DNA from: Bacteroidota bacterium
GTDB lineage: Bacteria; Bacteroidota; Bacteroidia; Bacteroidales; UBA4417
DNA length: 64,000 bases
NCBI GenBank assembly: GCA_013376995.1
Contig: JACAAZ010000019.1
Location: 20,115 to 84,114, forward strand
Direction: 5' to 3'
Positions 40,040-50,044 of the stretch are shown here, in pieces (position 1 is the first letter of the stretch; the number at the start of each line of letters is the position of its first letter). Position numbers and translations under genes: made by a program. The notes beneath the pieces were generated by a model. It had not been told where the DNA came from. It was given only the letters and a program-made list of their open reading frames with translations, and did not search any database.

Positions 40040-40098
40040 ACAAAATAAAAAAGGGCTATCCCTGGCCCGGAAGGTTCCTAAAGCCAAAGATAACCCTT
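40040..40098 (-). terminator. Putative terminator downstream of rubrerythrin
   Basis: AGGGCTATC...GATAACCCT arms (one mismatch) with A-run on plus strand, i.e. T-run on minus strand. Confidence 0.5.
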
Positions 40099-40280
40099 GA
40101 TAATTGTTTAAATTTTAGTCCTGTTTATTGATTGATAAATTTTTAGCTCTTTATCAATTATAAATCGCAGCAAAGAAATCAGTCAAATCAGCGCAATCTG
40201 AGTCTCCCCGACGAGCTTTGGCAAACCTCGAATTCATGTGTAAACCCTCGAACTTCAGTGACAAACTAAGCAGATATTGC

Positions 40281-40859
40281 TTAGTAGTTTTCCGATTTTT
40301 CTTCAAAGTAAGCTTTCGGGTGCTGGCATGCCGGGCAGTTTTCAGGAGGATTGGGGCCTTCATGAACATAACCACAGTTTCGGCATTCCCAACGGGTGGC
40401 TTCCTCTCGCTTGAATGCCTCGTTCTTTTCAAGCCTGCTTAAAAGTTTAAGATACCTTTTTTCATGTTCAGCCTCAACCTTAGCAATGATCTTGAAGGCG
40501 GCTGCTATAGCAGGGAATCCTTCTTCCTTTGCAATTTCTGAAAACGTTGGATAAAGATCTGTCCATTCCTCGTTTTCTCCCATTGCAGCAGCTTTCAGAT
40601 TCTCAGCTGTCGTTCCGATAATTCCTGCAGGATAGGAAGCTGTAATTTCTACTTCACCACCTTCCAGGAATTTGAAGAATCTTTTAGCATGTTGTTGTTC
40701 CTGCCAGGCAGTTTTTTCAAAAATAGCAGCGATTTGTTCATAGCCTTCATTTTTGGCAGCCTTTGCAAAAAACAGGTAACGGTTCATAGCCTGTGATTCG
40801 CCTGCAAATGCCTTCAGAAGGTTCTTTTCAGTGCGGGTACCTTTGATGCTTTTTTCCAT
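40281..40859 (-). CDS. rbr: Rubrerythrin
   Basis: Ferritin-like N-terminus (FAGESQAMNRYLFFAKAAKNEGYEQIAAIFEKTAWQEQQHAKRFF) plus rubredoxin-like WECRNCGYVHEGPNPPENCPACQHPKAYF. Confidence 0.95.
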   Translation of the reverse strand: MEKSIKGTRTEKNLLKAFAGESQAMNRYLFFAKAAKNEGYEQIAAIFEKTAWQEQQHAKRFFKFLEGGEVEITASYPAGIIGTTAENLKAAAMGENEEWTDLYPTFSEIAKEEGFPAIAAAFKIIAKVEAEHEKRYLKLLSRLEKNEAFKREEATRWECRNCGYVHEGPNPPENCPACQHPKAYFEEKSENY

Positions 40860-41051
40860 AACCAATGATTTGATTAAGTGAATATTATGATGGATTAAAT
40901 ATATTCTGGATTGAAGTTCTGAGAAGAGTAAAATTAGGGATTATCTACAAGAAGTGAGCATTTGAAAGTAGAGATTTTGTATCTTTATTTCATTGTTTTG
41001 GATTGTATATATTGTTTTGATATCCAGTTTATTAATATTAATTATTCAACT

Positions 41052-41684
41052 ATGTTTTTTGAATCCACAGGATTGTACCATATTTACAATCAAGGAAATA
41101 ACAAACAGCTTATTTTCTTCAATCAGGGGAATTACTCCTTTTTCCTCAATAAAATTAAACTCTACATCAACCCCTTTGCAGACATTCTAGCATGGTGCCT
41201 GATGCCTAACCATTTTCATTTAATGATCTTTGTCAGGGATGTAGAAATGCCAGCTTCCTTTATTGTCGGAGTGACTCAAAGTCACCCCGACAATACTTCC
41301 GGAAGGATAAGGAAGATCACCCTCAATTCCAGCATCGGAATCATGCTTCGTTCTTACACACGAGCAATCAACAAACAGGAGAATCGAAGTGGAGCCCTTT
41401 TTCGTGAAGAAACGAAGGCAATATGTTTGAATGACTCCAAAGTGCTAAAAGATACCTGGTATACTGAAAATGGTTCAACTATCATTAAGGTAGAAATCCC
41501 GGAGTTCCAATATCCTCAGATTTGCTTCGACTATATTCACAATAATCCAGTGAGATCTGGAATTGTTAATAGCCCTGAAAAATGGCAACATTCTTCTTTT
41601 TCGGAAATTGTAAATTCAAAAAAAGACAGTGTTGTTAACCTGGACCTTGTCAAGGAGTTTGGTTTATTGACGGGGTCACTATAG
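41052..41684 (+). mobile_element. REP-associated (IS200-like) HUH transposase, second and divergent copy
   Basis: GLYHIYNQGNNKQLIFF, HUH MPNHFHLMIFV, SSIGIMLRSYTRAINKQ, FDYIHNNPVRSGIV; start MFFESTG. Confidence 0.85.
41261..41295. repeat. 16-bp hairpin (one mismatch, 3-nt loop) inside the transposase CDS
   Basis: TATTGTCGGAGTGACT-caa-AGTCACCCCGACAATA. Confidence 0.9.
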
Positions 41685-41695
41685 TCACCCCGTCA
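41668..41695. repeat. REP-like palindrome spanning the transposase stop codon
   Basis: TGACGGGGTCACTATAGTCACCCCGTCA; shares AGTCACCCCGNCA with the internal hairpin. Confidence 0.85.
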
Positions 41696-41710
41696 GTGAA
41701 CCAAAAATCG

Positions 41711-41718
41711 TACTTTTG
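41711..41718 (+). promoter_or_regulatory. Predicted -7 element TACTTTTG upstream of mfd
   Basis: TAnnTTTG match about 57 nt upstream of the mfd ATG. Confidence 0.5.
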
Positions 41719-41728
41719 CAGCACAATC

Positions 41729-41761
41729 AGCCGCTAACAAATTAAAATCTTGTTGGCGGCT
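41729..41761 (+). promoter_or_regulatory. 5' leader hairpin of mfd
   Basis: AGCCGCTAACA-aattaaaatct-TGTTGGCGGCT, 10/11 paired. Confidence 0.5.
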
Positions 41762-41774
41762 TAAGGCAGTTTGC

Positions 41775-44700
41775 ATGAACGGAGAGAAAAACAAGAAAAA
41801 AGAAATCAAGGAACAGGGAGCCAATACTTCAGGGAAGGAATTACTGGCGTATTATTCAGAACACCGGTCATTTGAAAAATTGATCAATGTTCTTCAAATA
41901 AACGAAGAGGAGAAAGGCTCCAATCCAAGGATATTCCTGGATGGCCTGGTCGGCTCCTCATTCTCGCTTTATATGGCTTCCTTCTTCTCCCAGCTGCCTG
42001 CTGTTCATCTGATTGTGATGGCCGACAAGGAATCTGCTGTTTACCAGAGCAATGACCTTGAAAACCTTCTTGGTGAAACCGAATTCAGTTTCCATAAAAA
42101 GCGCGTACTTCTGTTTCCCACTTCCTACAAGAGGCCATACGAAGTAGAAAAGACAGATAACAGCAATGTCCTGATGCGAACTGAGGTCTTAAAACGGGTA
42201 AGCACCCGTTCTTCAGATACCATCATTGTTACATACCCTGAAGCCCTTTCTGAAAAGGTAGTTACTAAAAAATACCTTGAAAAAGCTACCGTCAAGTTAA
42301 GAAAGGGAGAGTCTGTAGACCTGGATTTCATGTATGACCTGCTGGACCAATATGGCTTTGAAAGAGTTGATTTCGTAGCAGAACCCGGCCAGCTGGCATT
42401 CAGGGGAGGGATCATCGACGTATTTTCTTATACCAATGATTATCCTTACCGTATTGAATTTTCGGGGGAAATTGTGGAGTCCATCCGTTCGTTTGACCCG
42501 GCAACACAGCTTTCGGTGGATAAACTCGACCATATCACTATTGTCCCCAATGTCCAGGACCGCCAACTCCAGGAAAAAAGGGAATCCTTCCTTGAATTTC
42601 TCCCAAAAGGTAGCCTGCTTTGGCTTTATGATACAGGATTTACCCTCGACAGGCTGGAGCTGGAATTCGGTAAAGCCGAGAAGGCCTTTTCAGATCTTTC
42701 AGGGCCATTGGATCACCTGGAACCTTCCGAATTATTCATTGGGAAAGAGGAATTCCAACGAATCCTTGCAGATTTTCCCATTATTGAATTCGGGAAAAAT
42801 GCCATGTTCAAATCGGGATTGAAGTTTGATTTCCAGGTTTCTCCCCAGCCTTCATTTAATAAGAACTTTGACCTGCTGCTCTCAAACCTGGCCGAAAATA
42901 CTTCTTCAGGCATACAGAATATTATACTGGCCGATAGCCCAAAACAGGTTGAAAGGATCTACACCATCCTCGATGACCTGGTAAAAAACCATCCAACTGA
43001 ACATCAGCCCGAGGTGGCAGTCATCAACCTGTCCCTGCACGAAGGTTTCATTGATAAGGAAAGCAAACTTGCCTGCTATACGGATCACCAGATTTTTGAA
43101 AGGTACCACAAATTCCACCTGGCCGAAAGCTTCAGTGGGAAACAGGCACTGACGCTCAAGGAATTATACGATCTTAAACCTGGAGATTACGTCACTCATA
43201 TTGATCATGGGGTAGGAAGGTATGACGGGCTTGAAAAAATCAATAACAACGGGAAATGGCAGGAAGCTATCCGAATTATTTACTCGCATGACGACCTGCT
43301 TTATGTAAGCATCCACTCCCTGCATCGTATTTCAAAGTATTCCGGCAAGGAAGGATATATGCCATCCCTTGACCGTTTGGGTTCGAATGCCTGGAATAAG
43401 CTCAAAGCCAAAACCAAGGCGAGGGTTAAAGATATTGCCAAGGACCTCATCAAGCTTTATGCTGAACGCCGCGCTACCGATGGCTTTGCTTTCACTCCTG
43501 ATACGTATTTGCAACATGAACTTGAAGCTTCATTTATCTACGAAGACACTCCTGACCAGGTGAAATCTACCCTGGATGTAAAAAAGGATATGGAAGCTCC
43601 GCACCCAATGGACAGGCTGGTATGCGGCGATGTTGGCTTTGGGAAAACAGAGATTGCCATCAGGGCTGCTTTCAAGGCTGTCGCAGATAGCAAACAGGTG
43701 GCTTTGCTAGTTCCTACCACCATCCTTGCCCTTCAGCATTACAAGACTTTCCGTGACCGGCTTAAAGAGTTTCCCTGCCGTGTGGATTATATCAACCGCT
43801 TCCGCTCAGCCCAGGAACAAAAACTTATGATGAAGGACCTTGAGGCAGGAAAAATTGACATCCTGATCGGTACTCATCGTTTGCTGAGTACCGATGTGAA
43901 ATTCAAGGAACTGGGACTGATGATCGTTGATGAAGAGCAGAAATTCGGGGTCGCAGCCAAGGAAAAACTGAAGCAGAAAAAAGTTAATGTAGATACTCTG
44001 ACACTCACTGCTACTCCAATTCCCCGCACTTTGCAATTCTCCCTAATGGGTGCCCGCGATTTGAGCATCATCAATACTCCTCCGCCAAACCGCTACCCGG
44101 TTCAGACCGAGTTACATACATTTAACGAGGAGGTGATCAGGGATGCCATCATGTATGAAATCTCCAGGGGTGGACAGGTTTTCTTTGTAAACAACAGGAT
44201 ACAAAACATACTTGAGATTGCCGGGCTGGTGAAGAGGATAGTTCCTGATGCCAGGATCGGAATTGGCCATGGACAGATGGAAGGGCATAAACTGGAAAAG
44301 GTTATGCTAGGATTTGTAGAAGGTGATTTCGATGTCCTGGTTTCCACCACCATTGTAGAATCCGGCCTTGATATCCCGAATGCGAATACAATCATCATAA
44401 ACGATGCCCATCACTACGGCCTGAGCGATCTTCACCAATTGCGAGGCAGGGTCGGGCGTGCCAATCGTAAAGCTTTCTGTTACCTTTTGGCTCCGCCTAC
44501 TTCAGTTTTAACAGATGAAGCCCGGAAGCGCCTGAAAGCCATTGAGGAATTTTCTGAAATCGGAAGTGGTTTTAATATTGCCATGCGCGATCTGGATATC
44601 CGGGGTGCGGGGAATATTCTGGGTGCTGAACAAAGCGGTTTCATTACGGAAATTGGGTTTGAAATGTACCAGAAAATCCTGGATGAAGCCATCCATGAAC

Positions 44701-45212
44701 TAAAGCTCTCAGAATTCAGCGACCTCTACCCGGAAGAGCAACACAAGGAATTCGTCAGGGAATGCCAGATTGAAACCGACCTGGAGATCCTAATCCCCGA
44801 TGATTATATCGCAAATATCACTGAGAGGCTGAGCCTTTACAAAGAGCTTGACAGTACAGAATCAGAAGAATCCTTACTGGCATTCCAGGACAGGATGATT
44901 GACCGCTTTGGTCCTGTCCCACCTGAAACCCAGGAGCTTCTTAACGCAATACGCCTTCGGAAACAAGCGAAAGAGCTGGGAATGGAAAAACTTGTTCTTC
45001 GAAATGGAAATATGACCGGATATTTCGTGAGTGACCAGCAGTCAGCCTATTATCAATCTGAGATGTTTACTGCTGTGCTAAAATATGTCCAGCAAAATCC
45101 AAGGGATTGCCGGATGAAAGAAATAGCCAACAAACTAACCCTTGCCTTTACAAATGTCAGTAATGTTGGGCGGGCACTTCAGATTCTCAGGGATATTGTT
45201 CCTGTCGCATAA
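41775..45212 (+). CDS. mfd: Transcription-repair coupling factor
   Basis: PGDYVTHIDHGVGRYDGLEKI, MDRLVCGDVGFGKTEIAIRAAFKA, IVDEEQKFGV, STTIVESGLDIPNANTIIINDAHHYGLSDLHQLRGRVGR. Confidence 0.97.
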   Translation: MNGEKNKKKEIKEQGANTSGKELLAYYSEHRSFEKLINVLQINEEEKGSNPRIFLDGLVGSSFSLYMASFFSQLPAVHLIVMADKESAVYQSNDLENLLGETEFSFHKKRVLLFPTSYKRPYEVEKTDNSNVLMRTEVLKRVSTRSSDTIIVTYPEALSEKVVTKKYLEKATVKLRKGESVDLDFMYDLLDQYGFERVDFVAEPGQLAFRGGIIDVFSYTNDYPYRIEFSGEIVESIRSFDPATQLSVDKLDHITIVPNVQDRQLQEKRESFLEFLPKGSLLWLYDTGFTLDRLELEFGKAEKAFSDLSGPLDHLEPSELFIGKEEFQRILADFPIIEFGKNAMFKSGLKFDFQVSPQPSFNKNFDLLLSNLAENTSSGIQNIILADSPKQVERIYTILDDLVKNHPTEHQPEVAVINLSLHEGFIDKESKLACYTDHQIFERYHKFHLAESFSGKQALTLKELYDLKPGDYVTHIDHGVGRYDGLEKINNNGKWQEAIRIIYSHDDLLYVSIHSLHRISKYSGKEGYMPSLDRLGSNAWNKLKAKTKARVKDIAKDLIKLYAERRATDGFAFTPDTYLQHELEASFIYEDTPDQVKSTLDVKKDMEAPHPMDRLVCGDVGFGKTEIAIRAAFKAVADSKQVALLVPTTILALQHYKTFRDRLKEFPCRVDYINRFRSAQEQKLMMKDLEAGKIDILIGTHRLLSTDVKFKELGLMIVDEEQKFGVAAKEKLKQKKVNVDTLTLTATPIPRTLQFSLMGARDLSIINTPPPNRYPVQTELHTFNEEVIRDAIMYEISRGGQVFFVNNRIQNILEIAGLVKRIVPDARIGIGHGQMEGHKLEKVMLGFVEGDFDVLVSTTIVESGLDIPNANTIIINDAHHYGLSDLHQLRGRVGRANRKAFCYLLAPPTSVLTDEARKRLKAIEEFSEIGSGFNIAMRDLDIRGAGNILGAEQSGFITEIGFEMYQKILDEAIHELKLSEFSDLYPEEQHKEFVRECQIETDLEILIPDDYIANITERLSLYKELDSTESEESLLAFQDRMIDRFGPVPPETQELLNAIRLRKQAKELGMEKLVLRNGNMTGYFVSDQQSAYYQSEMFTAVLKYVQQNPRDCRMKEIANKLTLAFTNVSNVGRALQILRDIVPVA

Positions 45213-45304
45213 TATTGATTATTTCATCTGTTGTATCCAGATAGTTTGAGAGTGATTTGATATATTATTGGTATCTTTAGTATTAATAATTAATACAGAT
45301 TGAT

Positions 45305-48193
45305 ATGAAAGCAATCTTACTTTCTGGCATTTTAATATTGTGCAATTATTTAGGTTTCGGCCAGGTTGCTGCCTTCCCTGATAGCACTTTTAATGGTACC
45401 GGCAGGAAAATATTTTCAATGGGTGGAACCCTTGACTTTGGAGATAATGTCGTATTACAGCCCGACGGCAAGATAATAATGACCGGTGCCACTTTTATCG
45501 GAGGATATGCCAAACTTGGAGTTTGCCGGATGATGCCCGATGGAAGTTTTGATCCATCTTTTGGGACTGCCGGAAAAGTAACTGTAGATCTGGGTTTGCT
45601 TGGATACCAGGGAGGATTTGAGCCTGAAATGGTACTTCAATCTGATGGAAGTATCCTGATCTGTGGTTTTGCACAGATTGCCAACCCAGGGGATGATGAT
45701 ATGTTTGTCTGTAAACTTTCATCCTCAGGAAGCCTGGATCCTTCTTTCGGGACTGGTGGGCGAGTTTCGGTAGACATGATAGGTGGAGGTGCCCCTGATG
45801 CTGCTTATGCGATTACAACCGATAACGCTGGTAATGTTTATGCATGCGGTGCTACCCGTACCGGTGGAACCCCGTTTACCAACGATATGGCAATAATCAA
45901 ACTAACTCCTGCCGGGGTTCTTGATCCATCATTTTCGGGTGATGGCAAACTGTTGCTCGATGTGAGTGGCAGTTGGGATTTTGCCTATGGGATATCTGTC
46001 AGGACCGACGGGAAGATCATCGTTGGAGGTTATGCAGGTTTGCCTGCAGATTTTGTTGCTTTAAGATTGAACCCCGATGGTTCCTATGACAATAGCTTCA
46101 GCGGCGACGGCAAGGTAACAGTAGATATTTTTGGGCAGAACGTAGCTGATGAAGTTTGGGGGATGTCAGTTGATCCGGATGGCAAAATATTGCTTGCTGG
46201 GGATGGAATTGATGTTTCAGCTGGAAGTATTGCAAAAGGGGCTATCGTCAGGTTAACTGCTGACGGTAATATTGACCCGACATTCAACGGAGATGGAATT
46301 GCTACTTTCCCGGTTGGTACAACCAGTACCATGCTGCGAAACATTACCAGGATGACTGATGGCAGGTATGCTATCAGCGGCGATGCAGCAGTGAATGTTG
46401 ATAAGGATTATTGTACTATACGTCTTTTGGCAAACGGGACCCAGGATTCTTCATTTAATTTTACCGGTTACTTCACCATGGATGTTTCAGGTTTAGGGAA
46501 AGATGACCTTGGATATGGATTGGCTGTGCAACCTGATGGAAAGATCATTGTATCTGGAAACACGTCGTACAGCGCGGCAGTAAATGAAAAGTATTCCCTT
46601 GTAAGGATAGTCTCTCCCAATGTTTTAGCTGGTTTTACTGCATCCTCGAATCTCATATGCAATGGAGGCTCTGTTCAGTTTACCAATACTTCAATGGGTG
46701 ATAATCTTTCCTATGAATGGACCTTTGAGGGAGGATCCCCTGGAATTTCGGTAGCAGTCAATCCATTAGTAACCTATTCAGCACCTGGGATATACGATGT
46801 GAAATTGATCACCTACAATTCAAACTTTTCGGATACCCTGAACATTCCAAATATGATTGAGGTTGTCTCCCAACCAACAGCACCTGCAGTTCCCAGTGGC
46901 TCTGCTTCAACATGCAGCCTGCAGTCAGCTGTATACTCCATAACCCCGGTCACCTATGCAACCACTTATACCTGGCAATTGGATCCCCCGGCTGCTGGTT
47001 CCCTTCAACCTAATGGCACTATTGCGACATTTACTGCAGCAGTCAGCTGGACCGGTGCATATACCATTAAGGTAAATGCAGCTAATCAGTGCGGAATATC
47101 AGCCTGGTCTCCCGCAGTAAATTGTACACTAAACCATATGCCCTCCACTTTCATGATTCAAGGTGAGGGCGTTTATTGCCAGGGAACTACCGGGACAAGT
47201 ATAACACTCAACGGTTCTGAAACCGGTGTAAATTACGATCTGTATTTAGAGAACAGCCCAACAGGTAATGTTCAGGCGGGTACTGGTTCTTCTTTAACCT
47301 GGAATAATATTGTAATACAAGGCTTTTATACAGTTAACGGATATACAAGTAGTTGTAACCAACAAATGGCCGGACAGATCTATGTTGAGATGAAGGTTCC
47401 TCCTGCTCAACTTGCTGTACCTACTGGTTCTTCATCCAGTTGTAATAACATCTCTCAAACCTATTCTGTTGCAGGAGTTGCTGCTGGTGACAACCTCGAA
47501 TGGACTCTTCTACCGGCCGGAGCTGGTGCCATGACACCGCAAGGTTCACAGGTCCTGATTAACTGGGATCCATCATTCCATGGTAATGCAAGCTTATCGG
47601 TTCATGCATTGAATGAATGCGGGCAAGGTCCGGAATCACAATTGCTACTGATACAGGTATATCAAAGTCCGGATCCTGTTGTGAGCGGTGTTTCAACAGT
47701 TTGTTACCTTGATGAGCTGCCTTATGAAACGGCAACTCATTCTGGGAGCAGCTATGTTTGGGATGTTACAGGAGGTGAAATAACTTCAGGTGCTGGTACA
47801 AGCCAGGTGCATATTCAATGGAAGGCAATTGGTGCCGGGACTATTTCGGTTACTGAAACAAATGCAGATGCCTGTGCTGCAACTTCCCAGGTTTTCAATA
47901 TTGAAATACTCTTATGCGAAGGCGTTAACACCGGCTTTGCAAAGGATGTATTAAGGTTCTTTCCCAATCCTGCTGAGAAGTCAGTAAATCTTTTATTTGA
48001 TAAGCCTTGTGAGAAGAAACGCAGCTTAGTAATTTGTGATCTTCAAGGAAGAGCCATTAAGGATTTTCTAATTCCTGCAGGGAGTAAGATGTTGGAAAAC
48101 GTGGATATTTCTTATCTGAGTCCTGGAACATACCTGTTTAAGCTGATTAGAAGCAACGACTCCGATAGAATTGCCAGGTTTATAAAGAAATAG
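45305..48193 (+). CDS. Delta-60 repeat / PKD secreted protein with T9SS sorting domain
   Basis: VLQPDGKIIMTG...DGSFDPSFGTAGKVTVD repeats; PKD; C-terminus LRFFPNPAEKSVNLLF...LSPGTYLFKLIRSNDSDRIARFIKK. Confidence 0.9.
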   Translation: MKAILLSGILILCNYLGFGQVAAFPDSTFNGTGRKIFSMGGTLDFGDNVVLQPDGKIIMTGATFIGGYAKLGVCRMMPDGSFDPSFGTAGKVTVDLGLLGYQGGFEPEMVLQSDGSILICGFAQIANPGDDDMFVCKLSSSGSLDPSFGTGGRVSVDMIGGGAPDAAYAITTDNAGNVYACGATRTGGTPFTNDMAIIKLTPAGVLDPSFSGDGKLLLDVSGSWDFAYGISVRTDGKIIVGGYAGLPADFVALRLNPDGSYDNSFSGDGKVTVDIFGQNVADEVWGMSVDPDGKILLAGDGIDVSAGSIAKGAIVRLTADGNIDPTFNGDGIATFPVGTTSTMLRNITRMTDGRYAISGDAAVNVDKDYCTIRLLANGTQDSSFNFTGYFTMDVSGLGKDDLGYGLAVQPDGKIIVSGNTSYSAAVNEKYSLVRIVSPNVLAGFTASSNLICNGGSVQFTNTSMGDNLSYEWTFEGGSPGISVAVNPLVTYSAPGIYDVKLITYNSNFSDTLNIPNMIEVVSQPTAPAVPSGSASTCSLQSAVYSITPVTYATTYTWQLDPPAAGSLQPNGTIATFTAAVSWTGAYTIKVNAANQCGISAWSPAVNCTLNHMPSTFMIQGEGVYCQGTTGTSITLNGSETGVNYDLYLENSPTGNVQAGTGSSLTWNNIVIQGFYTVNGYTSSCNQQMAGQIYVEMKVPPAQLAVPTGSSSSCNNISQTYSVAGVAAGDNLEWTLLPAGAGAMTPQGSQVLINWDPSFHGNASLSVHALNECGQGPESQLLLIQVYQSPDPVVSGVSTVCYLDELPYETATHSGSSYVWDVTGGEITSGAGTSQVHIQWKAIGAGTISVTETNADACAATSQVFNIEILLCEGVNTGFAKDVLRFFPNPAEKSVNLLFDKPCEKKRSLVICDLQGRAIKDFLIPAGSKMLENVDISYLSPGTYLFKLIRSNDSDRIARFIKK

Positions 48194-48336
48194 GGCAACC
48201 TTTTCATGAAGGCTAATTTTAACCGCACAATTATTCACAAACTAATTGACTGGCTTTAAAATCAGCCAATATTTTGTAATATTTCACCAACAGGCCCTCA
48301 TTTTATAAGGGGACAGTTCAAATGCGCTAAAATTCA

Positions 48337-48344
48337 TAGTTTTG
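48337..48344 (+). promoter_or_regulatory. Predicted -7 element TAGTTTTG upstream of the subtilase gene
   Basis: TAnnTTTG match 53 nt upstream of ATG. Confidence 0.45.
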
Positions 48345-48397
48345 CATTTAGTGCAATTCTTTTATCACAACATCAATTTTGATAATCATTCATTTTT

Positions 48398-50005
48398 ATG
48401 AAATCTGTCTATTTCCTTTTCTTCCTTTGGCTTCTTGCTGCACCAACTCTAATCAAGGCTCAACAACCTTGCTGGGTATACTTTACTGATAAAAAGGGGA
48501 TTTCTTTTGAACCAAAGAAATACTTCGATCCCAAAGCTATTGAACGTCGTGAACTCCAGGGAATTCCTCTTAACGATCCTACAGACTGGCCTTTGAATGA
48601 ACAGTATGTTTCAGGTGTTGCAAGTATTACTGACAGCACTTTATTCAGCAGCAGGTGGTTCAATGCTGTTGCTGTATATGCTACGGATGACCAATTGGAC
48701 AGAATTAGCCGTTTACCCTATGTCAGTGAAATAGAGAAGGTTGAACTATTAACTTCTGCTGTAGCTTCATTAAATGATTTTGATACTACGCTGAGTGAGG
48801 ATAATGAGGAGATCTTGAAAAATCAGATTAAAAGCTTGCAGGGTGATTTATTCATAAAAGCTGGTATAAATGGGAAAGGGGTGAGAATCGCCATTTTCGA
48901 TGTTGGGTTTCCAGGATCCCGGGAAAACCCTGCATTTGCTCAAATCATTTCTGAAGGCAGGTTAATAGCAACACATGATTTTACCAAACGGAAAGGAGAT
49001 AATGTTTTTTGGGGAAAGTCGCATGGAACAAATGTTTGGTCCTGTATTGCAGGGAAAGTAGGAGATAAGCAGATAGGACTTGCAACGGGTGCAGAATTTC
49101 TATTAGCCAAAACTGAAGTTAACAGGGAACCCTTTTCTGAGGAGCTGCATTGGTTGGCTGCTGCAGAATGGGCCGATAAAAATGGAGCCGATATCATCAA
49201 TAGTTCACTCGGTTATACCAAGGACCGTTATTTTCCCTGGTCAATGGATGGAAAGACCAGTTTTGTTGCCAGGGCAGCCAATATGGCAGCGCGCAAAGGT
49301 ATGCTCGTTGTTAATGCGGCAGGAAATGAAGGAACCGACTCATGGCATGTGATAGGTACTCCAGCGGATGCTGACAGTGTACTCTCCATTGGAGGAATCA
49401 ATCCTGAGACCGGCATACACACCGGCTTTAGTTCTTATGGACCCACAGCTGATAAAAGAATGAAACCCAATGTTTGTGCATATGGGCATGTTGTTGTTTC
49501 AGGATCTGGGGGGCTAGTAACATCTCAGGGAACTTCATTTGCCTCACCGCTTGTAGCTGGATTTGCAGCTTGTGTTCTGCAGGTTAACAAAGGCATGAAG
49601 AACATGGTACTCTTTCATGAAATTGAGAAATCAGGCAGCCTGTTTCCATACTTTGATTATGCTCATGGATTTGGAGTTCCACAGGCAGCTTATTTCGTTT
49701 CCAGGGATAAGAAATTTATTGAGCCCACATTTACCATTGTTGAAACTACCGATTCAGTTAATATAGTTGTGCGAAAAGACCTCATTCGTAAAGCTGATGA
49801 AACAGCGGAAGATTCACATGATAACGACCTGATCGGCGAAAAGTACTTGTATTATAATATCATGAACAGCAAAGGAGTGCTGGATTCCTATTATGTGGTT
49901 AAAGTTTCCGAACCCAATGTCGTTAATTTAATGCGATCTAATTATACTTCAGGAGAAACATTAAATGTTCATTACCAGGGGTATACACTTTCGTACAAAT
50001 TCTAA
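48398..50005 (+). CDS. S8 (subtilisin-like) secreted serine peptidase
   Basis: Asp AIFDVGF, His KSHGTNVWSCIAG, Ser GTSFASPLVAGFAA; signal peptide. Confidence 0.9.
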   Translation: MKSVYFLFFLWLLAAPTLIKAQQPCWVYFTDKKGISFEPKKYFDPKAIERRELQGIPLNDPTDWPLNEQYVSGVASITDSTLFSSRWFNAVAVYATDDQLDRISRLPYVSEIEKVELLTSAVASLNDFDTTLSEDNEEILKNQIKSLQGDLFIKAGINGKGVRIAIFDVGFPGSRENPAFAQIISEGRLIATHDFTKRKGDNVFWGKSHGTNVWSCIAGKVGDKQIGLATGAEFLLAKTEVNREPFSEELHWLAAAEWADKNGADIINSSLGYTKDRYFPWSMDGKTSFVARAANMAARKGMLVVNAAGNEGTDSWHVIGTPADADSVLSIGGINPETGIHTGFSSYGPTADKRMKPNVCAYGHVVVSGSGGLVTSQGTSFASPLVAGFAACVLQVNKGMKNMVLFHEIEKSGSLFPYFDYAHGFGVPQAAYFVSRDKKFIEPTFTIVETTDSVNIVVRKDLIRKADETAEDSHDNDLIGEKYLYYNIMNSKGVLDSYYVVKVSEPNVVNLMRSNYTSGETLNVHYQGYTLSYKF

Positions 50006-50044
50006 TCATTCCTTAAGTCATTAACCCAGTTGATCTTTTCACCT

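Noticed and set aside
45305-48193. Possible toxin or contact-dependent system because of size and repeats
   Set aside because: Delta-60, PKD and T9SS sorting domains account for it; no toxin domain or immunity gene seen.
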